Positions 1 through 7,565 of a DNA stretch of 27,537 nucleotides are shown in pieces. The notes beneath the pieces are model-generated. The model searched no databases and was not told the DNA's origin. It worked only from the letters and a program-made list of their open reading frames with translations. Source of the DNA: a virus; IMG/VR virus record IMGVR_UViG_3300020411_003003, positions 1 through 27,537 of that record; one strand, given 5' to 3'. Both the position numbers and the translations under genes were made by a program. Each line of letters starts with the position of its first letter. Position 1 is the first letter of the stretch.

Positions 1-1161
1 AACGCGATCAACAATCCGAAATACCGTTTTGTATGTGCGGCTGTTTCGAGAAGGCAGGGTAAAACCTACATCGCAAACATAATCGGGCAGCTGGTATCAT
101 TAGTGCCCAACTCAAACATACTCATAATGTCCCCTAACTATGCCTTGTCTCAGATTTCTTTTGATTTACAGAGAAATTTGATTAAGCACTTTGACTTAGA
201 AGTAGCAAAAGACAATGCAAAAGACAAAGTAATAGAGTTAACTAATGGGTCCACAATCCGAATGGGAAGTGTTAATCAAGTGGATAGTTGTGTTGGCCGC
301 TCCTATGATCTTATTATATTTGATGAGGCAGCTCTGGCTGATGGGCGGGATGCTTTTAATGTAGCTCTTCGACCAACACTCGATAAAGACAATTCAAAGG
401 CTATCTTTATAAGTACGCCTAGAGGAAAGAATAACTGGTTCTCAGATTTTTTTCACAGGGGTTTTTCAGATGAATTCACAGAGTGGGCGTCTATTAAAGC
501 TACTTATAAAGATAACCCGCGCATGTCTGAAATGGATATTGCGGAAGCTCGAAAGTCTATGTCCGAGGCCGAATTTAGGCAAGAGTACGAAGCAGATTTC
601 AACACCTATGAAGGTCAGATCTGGAACTTTAACTACGAGGACTGTACAGGAAACTTCGAAGAAATTGATATATCGAAGATGGATGTCTTTGCAGGACTTG
701 ACGTCGGCTACAGAGACCCTACGGCTTTTTGTGTAATCGCCTACGACTGGGACGAAGAAAAGTTTTACTTAGTAGACGAGTACTTAGACGCAGAACAGAC
801 TACTGAAAAGCATGCACAGGAAATACAACGCCTGATCGCAAAGTGGGATATAGACTATATTTATATTGATTCTGCTGCACAGCAGACCCGTTTCGACTTC
901 GCTCAGAACTATGATATATCAACAATTAACGCGAAGAAATCAGTTCTTGACGGTATAGCACAAGTCGCAGCAATAGTAGACAACGATAAATTACTTGTTG
1001 AACAGACCTGTAAACAAACACTCTCTGCGTTAGATCAATACCAATGGGATCCCAATCCTAATCTAATGAAAGAGAAACCGAAACACAATTACGCATCGCA
1101 CATGGCGGATGCGTTAAGATATGCATTATATTCATTTGAGACTTCGGCAACAAGTTTTTAG
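1..1161 (+). CDS. terL: Phage terminase large subunit, 5'-truncated by window edge
   Basis: This is the DNA-packaging motor ATPase and nuclease, which docks on the portal and cuts concatemeric DNA. The frame is open from base 1, so the true start lies upstream; the GTG at 103 is internal because ATPase sequence precedes it. Visible parts in order: Walker A SRRQGKT at bases 46-66; Walker B LIIFDEA with the Asp-Glu pair at 322-327; coupling motif ISTPRG near base 415; then an RNase H-like nuclease domain starting at GLDVGYRDPTAF (about 697-732), a second acidic strand YIYIDSA (about 859), and a C-terminal MADALRYA helix (about 1102) carrying the last acidic residue. 386 residues are visible, consistent with a terminase lacking only its N-terminus. 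It is followed by a promoter rather than an overlapping gene, so downstream head genes can be transcribed separately from it. The assignment is secure from motif order. Confidence 0.95.
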   Translation, partial: NAINNPKYRFVCAAVSRRQGKTYIANIIGQLVSLVPNSNILIMSPNYALSQISFDLQRNLIKHFDLEVAKDNAKDKVIELTNGSTIRMGSVNQVDSCVGRSYDLIIFDEAALADGRDAFNVALRPTLDKDNSKAIFISTPRGKNNWFSDFFHRGFSDEFTEWASIKATYKDNPRMSEMDIAEARKSMSEAEFRQEYEADFNTYEGQIWNFNYEDCTGNFEEIDISKMDVFAGLDVGYRDPTAFCVIAYDWDEEKFYLVDEYLDAEQTTEKHAQEIQRLIAKWDIDYIYIDSAAQQTRFDFAQNYDISTINAKKSVLDGIAQVAAIVDNDKLLVEQTCKQTLSALDQYQWDPNPNLMKEKPKHNYASHMADALRYALYSFETSATSF

Positions 1162-1183
1162 GATACCTGGTCAAAAATAGTTA

Positions 1184-1212
1184 TTGACATAGTATCTTAA
1201 AGTAGATATAAT
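1184..1212 (+). promoter_or_regulatory. Consensus sigma-70 promoter P1 upstream of the head operon
   Basis: TTGACA at 1184-1189 and TATAAT at 1207-1212 are exact consensus hexamers separated by 17 bases. It lies in the short gap between the terminase stop (1161) and the HNH start (1246), giving a predicted transcript start near 1219. The same architecture recurs at 9212 and 23121, which makes chance unlikely. Activity itself is inferred. Confidence 0.85.
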
Positions 1213-1245
1213 TCTCTTACTGAAAATTAGAAAATCAGAAACCCG

Positions 1246-1611
1246 ATGGCCGAACTCAAACGTGATATAGTAAAATATATTCGAGACAAAGCGAAGAATA
1301 AGTACAAGAAAGGATCAGAGTGCTATATTTGCGGGGCAGAGACTCAACTTGATTTTCACCATTACTATACTTTAGCCCCTTTGGTACATAAGTGGCTTCG
1401 AGAAAATAAGTTAGATCCAAAGTATATTCTCGCAATTAGAGAAGATTTTATAGAGGAACATCATGATGAGTTATACGTCCATACTGTTACTCTATGTCAT
1501 CAGCATCACCGACAACTTCATAAAGTATACGGTAGAGACCCTGGTTTAGGAACAGTACATAAACAGAAGCGCTGGGTAGAGATACAAAGAGAAAAACATG
1601 GCATGGTATGA
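1246..1611 (+). CDS. HNH endonuclease-like protein
   Basis: The 121-residue product has the layout of a small HNH nuclease. A zinc-knuckle pair C26-x-x-C29 is followed by an Asp-Phe-His-His stretch (36-39) and a second motif with C84, H87, H88 and H92 (TLCHQHHRQLH). These fit the metal-binding and catalytic positions of the beta-beta-alpha-metal fold. Between them is a helical insert, residues 44-75, rich in charged residues. HNH proteins beside the terminase and portal are known in HK97-like phages, where they assist terminase cleavage of packaged DNA, so a packaging role is the leading inference; a selfish homing nuclease is the alternative. It is the first gene after promoter P1. No clear Shine-Dalgarno sequence precedes the ATG. 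Its last 14 bases overlap the portal start, suggesting coupled translation. Confidence 0.82.
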   Translation: MAELKRDIVKYIRDKAKNKYKKGSECYICGAETQLDFHHYYTLAPLVHKWLRENKLDPKYILAIREDFIEEHHDELYVHTVTLCHQHHRQLHKVYGRDPGLGTVHKQKRWVEIQREKHGMV

Positions 1612-2797
1612 CAGGTTCTTAGGCCGAAAAGAAGAGGATATTTATGAAAAATTAAATCCTGTTCAGCAGTATTTTGGCTCGGAGTCACAATCTTCTCGTG
1701 AGCATACTCAGAGTTATGAAAAATACTATGAGACTCTGGAAATTGTTAACCGTGCAGTAAATATGGTTGTAGATGATTGTGCAGAAATACCTGCAGTAGT
1801 ACAGCCTATTGGAATGTCAGGAGTTGTCAAAGGAATAAAGCGTTCAAAAGTTCAAAAACTTATAAATGAGGAACCAAACCTATTTCAAGACATTAGCTCC
1901 TTTAAGCGTAATTTAATTACTGATTTTATTCTTGATGGCAATATTTTTATCTACTATGATGGTGCTCATTTTTACCATATCCCTGCCTCCGATGTTACAA
2001 TCCATGCAGACCCAAAGACCTTTATCAATAGGTATACATACGCTGAAGTAGACTATTCTCCTGATGAGATTATTCATATAAAAGAAAATTCTTTTCATGA
2101 TATCTACAGAGGAGTTTCTAGATTAAAGCCTGCCGTTCGTACTATGTCTCTGATGGCAAATATGCGAGAGTTTCAAGATAATTTCTTTAAAAACGGGGCT
2201 GTGCCAGGACTAGTTTTAAAAAGCCCTAATACTTTGTCGGAGAAGATTAAAGAAAGAATGTTACAATCCTGGCAAGTAAGATACCAGCCTACAGCAGGAG
2301 GCAGACGGCCTTTAATTCTGGATGGCGGTATAGAAATAGATGCTATTTCAAATGTTAACTTCAGAGATCTAGATTTCCAGAGTTCTATAGCTGAAAACGA
2401 AAAGATTATATTAAAGGCGTTAGGAGTGCCCCCAATTTTATTAGACTCAGGTAATAATGCAAATATACGTCCGAATATGAGGATGTACTACTTAGAGACT
2501 ATATTACCTATAGTAAGAAAAGTTAACTTTGCACTGGAAAGGTTTTTTGGTTTTAGTATAAAGGAAGACATTACTAATATTCCTGCCTTACAGCCTGAAC
2601 TACGTGATCAATCGCAGTATTATACTTCCCTAGTAAATGGTGGAATTATAAGCGTAAATGAAGCCAGAGAACAACTAGGTTTCGAAATGTTAGAGGGGCA
2701 GGATGATGTTAGAGTCCCTGCAAATATTGCTGGAAGCGCGGCTAACCCCGACGAAGGCGGAAGACCTGTTGAGGATTCAGAGGAGTCAGAAGAATGA
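1598..2797 (+). CDS. Portal protein, HK97 family
   Basis: This is the dodecameric ring at the capsid vertex through which DNA enters and leaves; it nucleates head assembly and binds terminase and connector. The 399-residue length matches HK97-type portals. Family-like features are the N-terminal NRAVNMVVDDCAEIP segment at about 51-65, the central wing/stem sequence, the ALGVPPILLDSG stretch near 274 followed by a long helix, and a C-terminal GIISVNEAREQLGF motif near 348-362. The last 20 residues are acidic (Glu, Asp, Ser) and probably disordered. It overlaps the HNH gene by 14 bases and the next gene by an ATGA. The position after the terminase and before the protease is the standard one. 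Confidence 0.93.
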   Translation: MAWYDRFLGRKEEDIYEKLNPVQQYFGSESQSSREHTQSYEKYYETLEIVNRAVNMVVDDCAEIPAVVQPIGMSGVVKGIKRSKVQKLINEEPNLFQDISSFKRNLITDFILDGNIFIYYDGAHFYHIPASDVTIHADPKTFINRYTYAEVDYSPDEIIHIKENSFHDIYRGVSRLKPAVRTMSLMANMREFQDNFFKNGAVPGLVLKSPNTLSEKIKERMLQSWQVRYQPTAGGRRPLILDGGIEIDAISNVNFRDLDFQSSIAENEKIILKALGVPPILLDSGNNANIRPNMRMYYLETILPIVRKVNFALERFFGFSIKEDITNIPALQPELRDQSQYYTSLVNGGIISVNEAREQLGFEMLEGQDDVRVPANIAGSAANPDEGGRPVEDSEESEE

Positions 2798-3084
2798 CAG
2801 AAAAGAAAAAACCATTACATGAAAGGCAAAGGATGTTATCCTTGAAATACTTTGCAAGTACTTCTGTAGAGCAAGGGTATCTTATAAGCAAGGAGGACGC
2901 ACTGAAAACCAAATGGATGGACGAGTCTTACCTTGATGATGAGGTTTGGTTCAGTTCCTGGGATAGTATTATAACAACTATGAAAAGAGTTTTCCCAGAA
3001 ACTGCGAGCCTGAAACCAAAAGCTAAAGTGGCCCCAAAAGCGAAAAAAGAGGGCTCGGGAGGAGAGAATGGAAAAAGTATTTAA
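2794..3084 (+). CDS. Small unknown protein between portal and protease
   Basis: I do not recognise this 96-residue protein. Its ATG overlaps the portal stop as ATGA, and AGGAG at 2781-2785 lies at good spacing, so translation is well supported. The first 70 residues are mixed and aromatic (Tyr, Trp, Phe) and look folded. The last 25 are Lys-Pro-Ala-rich (KPKAKVAPKAKK) followed by a Gly/Ser/Glu tail, like a flexible basic tail. Its 3' end overlaps the protease-capsid gene by 17 bases in another frame, and that overlap contains the next gene's start. Context suggests a head-assembly accessory role, but nothing in the sequence names it. Confidence 0.75.
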   Translation: MTEKKKPLHERQRMLSLKYFASTSVEQGYLISKEDALKTKWMDESYLDDEVWFSSWDSIITTMKRVFPETASLKPKAKVAPKAKKEGSGGENGKSI

Positions 3085-5014
3085 TTTAACCTCTACTTTT
3101 AAGTCTCATACTGAGGATGATGGTAGTATTAAAATCAGAGGTATGGCTAGTACAACTGACTTTGATCGCGCGGGTGATTCTATTTCAGCGGATGCTTGGA
3201 CTAAAGGTGGGTTAAATAACTTCGAGAAGAACCCTATAATTCTTTTCAATCATGATTACAATAGACCGATTGGTAGAGCTACTAAAGTAAAAGCTACTGA
3301 TGGAGGTCTTGAGTTAACGGCAAAAATTAGTAAGGCGGCTAAAGATGTAGCTGAACTAGTTAAAGACGGTGTCCTTGGAGCCTTTTCTGTTGGTTTCCGA
3401 GTCAAGGATGCTGATTATATTGAGGAAACCGACGGATTAAGAATAAAGGACGCTGAGTTGTTTGAGGTATCGGTAGTATCTGTACCTTGTAACCAAACAG
3501 CTACTTTTTCACTGGCGAAGTCCTTCGACTCCATGGAGGAGTACGAAGATTTCAAAAAAACTTTCACTAATAGTGACGGGGCGCAAGTCCAAAAGGAGAT
3601 AACGATGTCTGAAGAGACACAACAACCCGTTGACTTGGAAGCTTTTGCTAAAAAAGTAGCTGAGGAAACTGCTGCTAAAATTGCAATGAAGCAAGCCGAG
3701 CAAAAAGCTGCTGATGAAGCAGCACAAAAAGAAGCTGCTGAAAAAGCTGCTGCGGAAGCAGAAGCCAAGGCTCAGCAGGACGAAGAAGTCAAGACGGCTA
3801 TCAAAACTGGCGTAGAGTCAGGAGCTGACCGTCTTGTACAAGACATGCAAAAAGAATTCGAAGCTGCAAAAGCTGAAGAAATCAATGAGCTTGTTAAGAA
3901 GTACGAAGCCGACGTTAAAGAGAAGGCTGACGAACTCGAAGCTATGCGTAGCCGTAAGTTTGAGTTTAGTTCTCAGAGCAAAGAAGACTTTGCAAAAGAA
4001 GCTCTTCACGCTAAAGTCTACGGCGCGATTACCAAGAAAGGTTGGGATACTGACCTCGGTAAGGAAGTCATGGAAAAGCAAGGTGTAGACTTTGGTACAC
4101 GAAGCTCTGCTGGTAATCTCGATATTACTGTAAGTCAACAGTTCGAAGAAGAAGTTGCACTTGAGACTAAACTTGCTGGATTGTTCCGTGAAATTCCTGT
4201 AACTTCAGGAGCCACAGTTATGCCTTTTGCTGCAGATACTAATGCTGCAACTTTCGGTACATCTTTTGATGTTGATACTGCTAATCAGCGTATTGATAAT
4301 GGTGGAACTAATGGACAGTGGGACGTTACTAATAACGTACTACAAACTGAGCGTTTGGCAGCAGGCACCTATATTGACAACAATATAGATGAGACTTCTT
4401 TGGTTTCATTCCTACCAATGATTACCTCAGCTCTCGCACGTTCCCACGCTGTAGCAATCGATAAGATGATTCTTCTCGGTACTAGCGGACCTACTGCTGG
4501 TATTGCAGGCGGAGACGGAACCGATAAAGGCTCTGGTCTACAAGCATCTACAGCAGCTTGTACTGCACAACAAGACGGTGCACCTGCATTCGCAGACTCC
4601 ATGCTTGAAATTGGTCGTGCAACAATGGGCAAATATGCAGTTAACCCTGCTGATATTGTCTACGTTGTTACTATCGATGCTTACTATGATCTACTCGCAC
4701 AAGCGGATGGAAAGTTCGTGACTGTAGATAAGGCTGGATCTGATCTGGCTACTAATATCAACGGCATGATGGGTACTATATTTGGTTCGCCACTTATTGT
4801 TTCCGCAGAAATGGTTGCTGCTAACGCAAGTACTGCAGCTGCTATTATCAACACCAGCCGATATGTTATTGGAAGACTCAAGGGTGTTAGCATTGAAACC
4901 GACTACGAAGTTGGTAAGCAGCGTAATGTTCTGGTCGCTAGCCAGGCATTAGGATTTAAGTCACTTGAAGGTACTTCAGGTGCTCATACCTTAACTTACG
5001 CGTCTAACGCTTAA
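3068..5014 (+). CDS. Prohead protease-scaffold-major capsid fusion protein (HK97 fold)
   Basis: A single 648-residue reading frame carries three head-assembly modules. Residues 1 to about 155 resemble the HK97-type (U35) prohead serine protease: FNHDYNRPIGRA with likely catalytic H62, GAFSVGF with likely nucleophile S107, and ELFEVSVVSVPCN with E133. Residues about 180-305 are an Ala/Glu/Lys-rich coiled coil, like the delta/scaffold domain that directs shell assembly and is digested later. Residues about 345-648 look like an HK97-fold capsid protein: an N-arm beginning near SAGNLDITVSQQFEEEV, an ALARSHAVAIDKMIL spine-type helix near 450, then the beta-rich A-domain. In HK97 protease and capsid are separate genes; here they are fused. 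The start has a very strong ribosome binding site (GGGAGGAG, 3057-3064). A second, in-frame site precedes Met180 and is listed separately. Confidence 0.9.
   Translation: MEKVFNLTSTFKSHTEDDGSIKIRGMASTTDFDRAGDSISADAWTKGGLNNFEKNPIILFNHDYNRPIGRATKVKATDGGLELTAKISKAAKDVAELVKDGVLGAFSVGFRVKDADYIEETDGLRIKDAELFEVSVVSVPCNQTATFSLAKSFDSMEEYEDFKKTFTNSDGAQVQKEITMSEETQQPVDLEAFAKKVAEETAAKIAMKQAEQKAADEAAQKEAAEKAAAEAEAKAQQDEEVKTAIKTGVESGADRLVQDMQKEFEAAKAEEINELVKKYEADVKEKADELEAMRSRKFEFSSQSKEDFAKEALHAKVYGAITKKGWDTDLGKEVMEKQGVDFGTRSSAGNLDITVSQQFEEEVALETKLAGLFREIPVTSGATVMPFAADTNAATFGTSFDVDTANQRIDNGGTNGQWDVTNNVLQTERLAAGTYIDNNIDETSLVSFLPMITSALARSHAVAIDKMILLGTSGPTAGIAGGDGTDKGSGLQASTAACTAQQDGAPAFADSMLEIGRATMGKYAVNPADIVYVVTIDAYYDLLAQADGKFVTVDKAGSDLATNINGMMGTIFGSPLIVSAEMVAANASTAAAIINTSRYVIGRLKGVSIETDYEVGKQRNVLVASQALGFKSLEGTSGAHTLTYASNA
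3593..3607 (+). promoter_or_regulatory. Internal ribosome binding site and in-frame ATG within the protease-capsid gene
   Basis: AAGGAG at 3593-3598 is followed after six bases by ATG at 3605-3607, in frame with the fusion gene (codon 180). It falls exactly at the boundary between the protease domain and the coiled-coil scaffold domain. That placement argues for a real second translation start rather than chance. Confidence 0.7.
3605..5014 (+). CDS. Probable internally initiated major capsid precursor (scaffold domain plus capsid)
   Basis: If ribosomes start at the internal ATG (Met180 of the fusion), they make a 469-residue protein beginning MSEETQQPVDLEAF. It would consist of the coiled-coil delta-like domain and the complete capsid domain, which is the usual composition of an HK97-type capsid precursor. 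The well-placed Shine-Dalgarno sequence supports this. The arrangement parallels lambda C/Nu3, where a scaffold is made from an in-frame internal start inside a protease gene. It would let many capsid subunits be made per protease copy. The alternative, that only the full fusion is made and every subunit carries a protease, cannot be excluded from sequence. Confidence 0.6.
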   Translation: MSEETQQPVDLEAFAKKVAEETAAKIAMKQAEQKAADEAAQKEAAEKAAAEAEAKAQQDEEVKTAIKTGVESGADRLVQDMQKEFEAAKAEEINELVKKYEADVKEKADELEAMRSRKFEFSSQSKEDFAKEALHAKVYGAITKKGWDTDLGKEVMEKQGVDFGTRSSAGNLDITVSQQFEEEVALETKLAGLFREIPVTSGATVMPFAADTNAATFGTSFDVDTANQRIDNGGTNGQWDVTNNVLQTERLAAGTYIDNNIDETSLVSFLPMITSALARSHAVAIDKMILLGTSGPTAGIAGGDGTDKGSGLQASTAACTAQQDGAPAFADSMLEIGRATMGKYAVNPADIVYVVTIDAYYDLLAQADGKFVTVDKAGSDLATNINGMMGTIFGSPLIVSAEMVAANASTAAAIINTSRYVIGRLKGVSIETDYEVGKQRNVLVASQALGFKSLEGTSGAHTLTYASNA

Positions 5015-5023
5015 TAGCATTTT

Positions 5024-5040
5024 GATTACTTTTAGTAATC
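5024..5040 (+). other. Inverted repeat (hairpin) just after the capsid gene
   Basis: GATTACT (5024-5030) and AGTAATC (5034-5040) form a perfect 7-base-pair stem with a TTT loop, ten bases after the capsid stop codon. No T-run follows directly. It may stabilise the 3' end of capsid mRNA or act with the next hairpin. Confidence 0.55.
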
Positions 5041-5048
5041 ATGGAAAC

Positions 5049-5077
5049 TGGGGGAGGTTCTCCTCCCCTAAGTTTTT
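5049..5077 (+). terminator. Probable rho-independent terminator after the capsid gene
   Basis: GGGGAGG (5051-5057) pairs with CCTCCCC (5062-5068) around a TTCT loop. The stem can extend by a G-T and a T-A pair at 5049-5050/5069-5070. A run of five T residues follows at 5073-5077. This is the form of an intrinsic terminator, probably partial because the connector and neck genes follow with no promoter that I can see. The effect would be to raise capsid transcripts relative to downstream genes. Confidence 0.7.
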
Positions 5078-5089
5078 ACTAATTGATTT

Positions 5090-5677
5090 ATGGCAGATTT
5101 AATAACATTAGCTAGTTATAAAGAGGCAGAAGGCTTGAGCACTCCAAAAGAGGACTTAAGAATTAATGCTTTAATACCTTCTGTAAGTCAATTAATAAAA
5201 ACTTATTGTGGTAATAGTTTTGTAGATTTTTATTCAAGTAATAAAACAGAAACGTTTAATATTGACTGGGGTACTTATATTGTACAGCTTACTGAGAGCC
5301 CTGTTAATGCTATCGTTAGTGTACAAGAGAGGCAGTCCTATGATGCCGCTTATGAGACTCTTACAACAGGAGCGTATGAGTACGCTTTAGACAAAAAGAC
5401 AGACAGTGTTTTTCGCACCAGCTCCGGCAGCTATAAGAATTGGGCTCAAGGAGTAGATTCAGTTAAAATAGTATATACTGCGGGATATAGTGCTGTTCCA
5501 GACGATTTAAAACTGGCAGTAATTGATTTAATTACATACTACTTAAAAGACGAACATAAAGAGCGAAGAACAATACAAGGAGCAAGCATACAAAACGCTG
5601 CTAGTTCTTCACAACGAGACAATGTTGCTTTCCCAGACCACATTAAGAGAGTCTTAGACTTGTATAAAAATTTTTAG
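5090..5677 (+). CDS. Head-tail connector protein (gp6-like adaptor)
   Basis: This 195-residue protein fits the HK97 gp6 / SPP1 gp15 connector family, which forms a ring beneath the portal. It begins with an alpha-helical segment (INALIPSVSQLIKTYCGNSF, about 26-45), has a beta-rich middle insert with TESPVNAIVSV, and ends with the family-typical sequence VPDDLKLAVIDLITYYLKDE (about 136-155) and a C-terminal helix. Its place directly after the capsid gene is standard. The ATG at 5090 follows the terminator-like hairpin and lacks an obvious Shine-Dalgarno sequence, which suggests low or structure-dependent translation. Its stop overlaps the GTG of the next gene by one base. Confidence 0.8.
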   Translation: MADLITLASYKEAEGLSTPKEDLRINALIPSVSQLIKTYCGNSFVDFYSSNKTETFNIDWGTYIVQLTESPVNAIVSVQERQSYDAAYETLTTGAYEYALDKKTDSVFRTSSGSYKNWAQGVDSVKIVYTAGYSAVPDDLKLAVIDLITYYLKDEHKERRTIQGASIQNAASSSQRDNVAFPDHIKRVLDLYKNF

Positions 5678-7050
5678 TGAGCAGTTCTTCTTTATACCAG
5701 TTCTTAAAAAAGCTGGACAAGGAATTGTCAGAAGGGGCAACAAAAGATAAAGCAGCCTCGGAAGCCTATAGAACACAAAAAGGAAATAAAAAAACAAGTA
5801 CTCTTACTTATAGGCCTAGAGAAATTACTGAGGCTTTGACACATTTAACAGAGATTCCCGAAAAGTTAAGAGACGCCTATGATGCTTTAGTAGACGAATT
5901 AACTGCTGACATGAGAGTTCTTTTTAAGAAAAAAGCAGTAGAGATAAATACAAAAAGTCCGGGCGATGCTAAAGTACGGGGAAATAAATATTCTGTTTCT
6001 ATAAGAATTATAAAAAGAGGTCAAAGAGATAATTACACTTTGCTAAAAAAGATCTATGAAGAGAGATTGGATAAATTTTATACGGATTTTCTTGGTCTTA
6101 TAAATAAGCCAGGAGGTTTAAAGAGATATAGTGATTCCGCAGGTAAAGAAGTAACATTAACTAGAGGAAAAGTGTGGGGGCAGACTCACGAAGGCGGCGC
6201 TAATATTTTTCATATGATGAATGACGCAGTATATGCAGCTATTGCGCATACTGTTAAACGAGCACAAGATCCTTCCGGCACAGACATAGCAAAAGATTTA
6301 GCAAAGTTAAAAAGAGCAGATGCACAAATTATTCTAGACATAATGAAAGACGGCCCTAGGGAAGAAGTATATATGGGAATTTCTAGTGCTCTTATTAACT
6401 CCAAAGAAGGCGGAGGTATGAAAGAGCAAGGTGCAAAAGCAAATTTAGATGCTGCTATAAATTCACTAAAACCTTTTATTCTCGCTACCGAAGGCTCGGA
6501 TAGTTTATTAACGGGACGAAGAAAAAAGATAGTTAAAGAGATAGTTAAGCCTTTTAAAAATAAAAAAGGAATTAAAGTCAAGCATGAAAATATAAAAATC
6601 AAAAACAATAAAAGCAAGGTAAATTTAGTAAAAGAACCTGGTAAAACAATTATAGAAAAAGGCGCACCTCTTTCCATAATGGGCAAAAAAGCAGTAAAAC
6701 GACAAGAAAAACGGAAAGGGACAACCTCAGGAATGAGTTTAGCAAATATACTAGGAGTTCTAAATAATCAACTACCTAAAACAGTAGCTAATAACATGGG
6801 TAGTCCTAGACTTGAAAACCGGACAGGAAGATTTGCTCAAAGTGTAAGAGCTGTAGATGTAACACGAACCGCACAAGGTTTTCCGAGTATTGGCTATACT
6901 TATATGAAAGAAAGGTACGGACCTTATGAAAGCACAAGTGGATCTAGGTTTGCAGATGTAGATAGAGACCCTAGACCGTTGATTGATCAATCAATAAGAG
7001 AGATAGTAATAGGCTTTGGTTTAGGAAGACTTTATACTAGGAGATTATAA
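5677..7050 (+). CDS. Unknown neck-region structural protein
   Basis: I cannot name this 457-residue protein. It starts at a GTG that overlaps the previous TAG by one base, without a clear ribosome binding site, so it is probably translated by coupling. The N-terminal half is helical and charged. The middle (about 290-345) is a low-complexity Lys/Asn-rich stretch with several KIKNNK-like segments, probably a flexible linker. The C-terminal 100 residues are different: NRTGRFAQSVRAVDVTR, an aromatic Tyr-rich loop and DRDPRPLIDQSIREI. An R-TGRF-xS type motif occurs in some tail-completion and neck proteins of the HK97 gp10 type. Since it sits between connector and tail terminator, where head-closure and gp10-like genes belong, I infer a head-closure/tail-completion function, possibly with a long added N-terminal domain. 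Confidence 0.72.
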   Translation: MSSSSLYQFLKKLDKELSEGATKDKAASEAYRTQKGNKKTSTLTYRPREITEALTHLTEIPEKLRDAYDALVDELTADMRVLFKKKAVEINTKSPGDAKVRGNKYSVSIRIIKRGQRDNYTLLKKIYEERLDKFYTDFLGLINKPGGLKRYSDSAGKEVTLTRGKVWGQTHEGGANIFHMMNDAVYAAIAHTVKRAQDPSGTDIAKDLAKLKRADAQIILDIMKDGPREEVYMGISSALINSKEGGGMKEQGAKANLDAAINSLKPFILATEGSDSLLTGRRKKIVKEIVKPFKNKKGIKVKHENIKIKNNKSKVNLVKEPGKTIIEKGAPLSIMGKKAVKRQEKRKGTTSGMSLANILGVLNNQLPKTVANNMGSPRLENRTGRFAQSVRAVDVTRTAQGFPSIGYTYMKERYGPYESTSGSRFADVDRDPRPLIDQSIREIVIGFGLGRLYTRRL

Positions 7051-7502
7051 TGACCGCAAGAACATACGCTTCAAGAAGGAAACGAATTGTTGACGGTCTT
7101 GTTACTAAATTAAAAACAATAAATGGTCAAGGAGCTTTTTTGACCGATGTTGGGGAAAATGTTCACCCGACATTAAAATTTTGGGACGAAGTAGATGAAT
7201 TCCCTGCACTCCACTGCAACGCCGGAAGTGAGACCAGAGAGTATAGAACAGCAGGAGTAAGGGATAGATTTCTTAGTATTACTATTAGATGTTATGTGCA
7301 GGAAGAAAATGCACAAGAAGCATTAAATGAGTTAATGGAAGATGTCGAAACAGTCATTGAAGACAACTCAAGATTAGAGTATAGTGATAAAATGAATAAT
7401 GTTTATCATACTCAACAGATTACCATTGTCAGTATTGATACTGATGAGGGTGTACTTGAACCCCTAGGAGTAGGTGAAATGCTAATAGAGGTTCGTTACT
7501 AA
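7050..7502 (+). CDS. Probable tail terminator / tail completion protein
   Basis: This 150-residue protein has the features of the lambda U / HK97 tail-terminator group, which caps the tail tube and joins it to the head. It has an N-terminal helix (RKRIVDGLVTKLKTINGQGAF), then a FPALHCNAGSE strand near residue 50, a beta strand with RFLSITIRCYV, a long acidic helix (NAQEALNELMEDVETVIED), and a final beta hairpin ending MLIEVRY. It begins at TAATG, overlapping the previous stop, and directly precedes the tail-tube gene, as terminators usually do. Assignment rests on predicted secondary-structure order and location rather than on a unique motif. Confidence 0.7.
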   Translation: MTARTYASRRKRIVDGLVTKLKTINGQGAFLTDVGENVHPTLKFWDEVDEFPALHCNAGSETREYRTAGVRDRFLSITIRCYVQEENAQEALNELMEDVETVIEDNSRLEYSDKMNNVYHTQQITIVSIDTDEGVLEPLGVGEMLIEVRY

Positions 7503-7565
7503 GAAAATTCTGACACGAATAAACATTCACGATCAGTCTTTTCAAGTTCATAGTGGGAGATAACT

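Noticed and set aside
103-1161. Terminase starting at GTG 103
   Set aside because: The same frame upstream encodes SRRQGKT, the Walker A motif, so the gene must begin before base 1.
3415-3768. Ala/Ser-rich minus-strand frame opposite the protease-scaffold junction
   Set aside because: It is a shadow of the Ala/Glu/Lys codon repeats of the coiled coil, with no independent signal.
6210-6686. 158-codon minus-strand frame inside the unknown neck gene
   Set aside because: The plus-strand frame is continuous and coupled on both sides; the minus frame is low-complexity hydrophobic text that arises from Lys/Asn-rich codons read backwards.
7503-7565. Possible promoter or terminator in the gap before tail tube protein 1
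   Set aside because: Apart from the ribosome binding site GGGAG at 7555-7559 I see no -10/-35 pair or hairpin.
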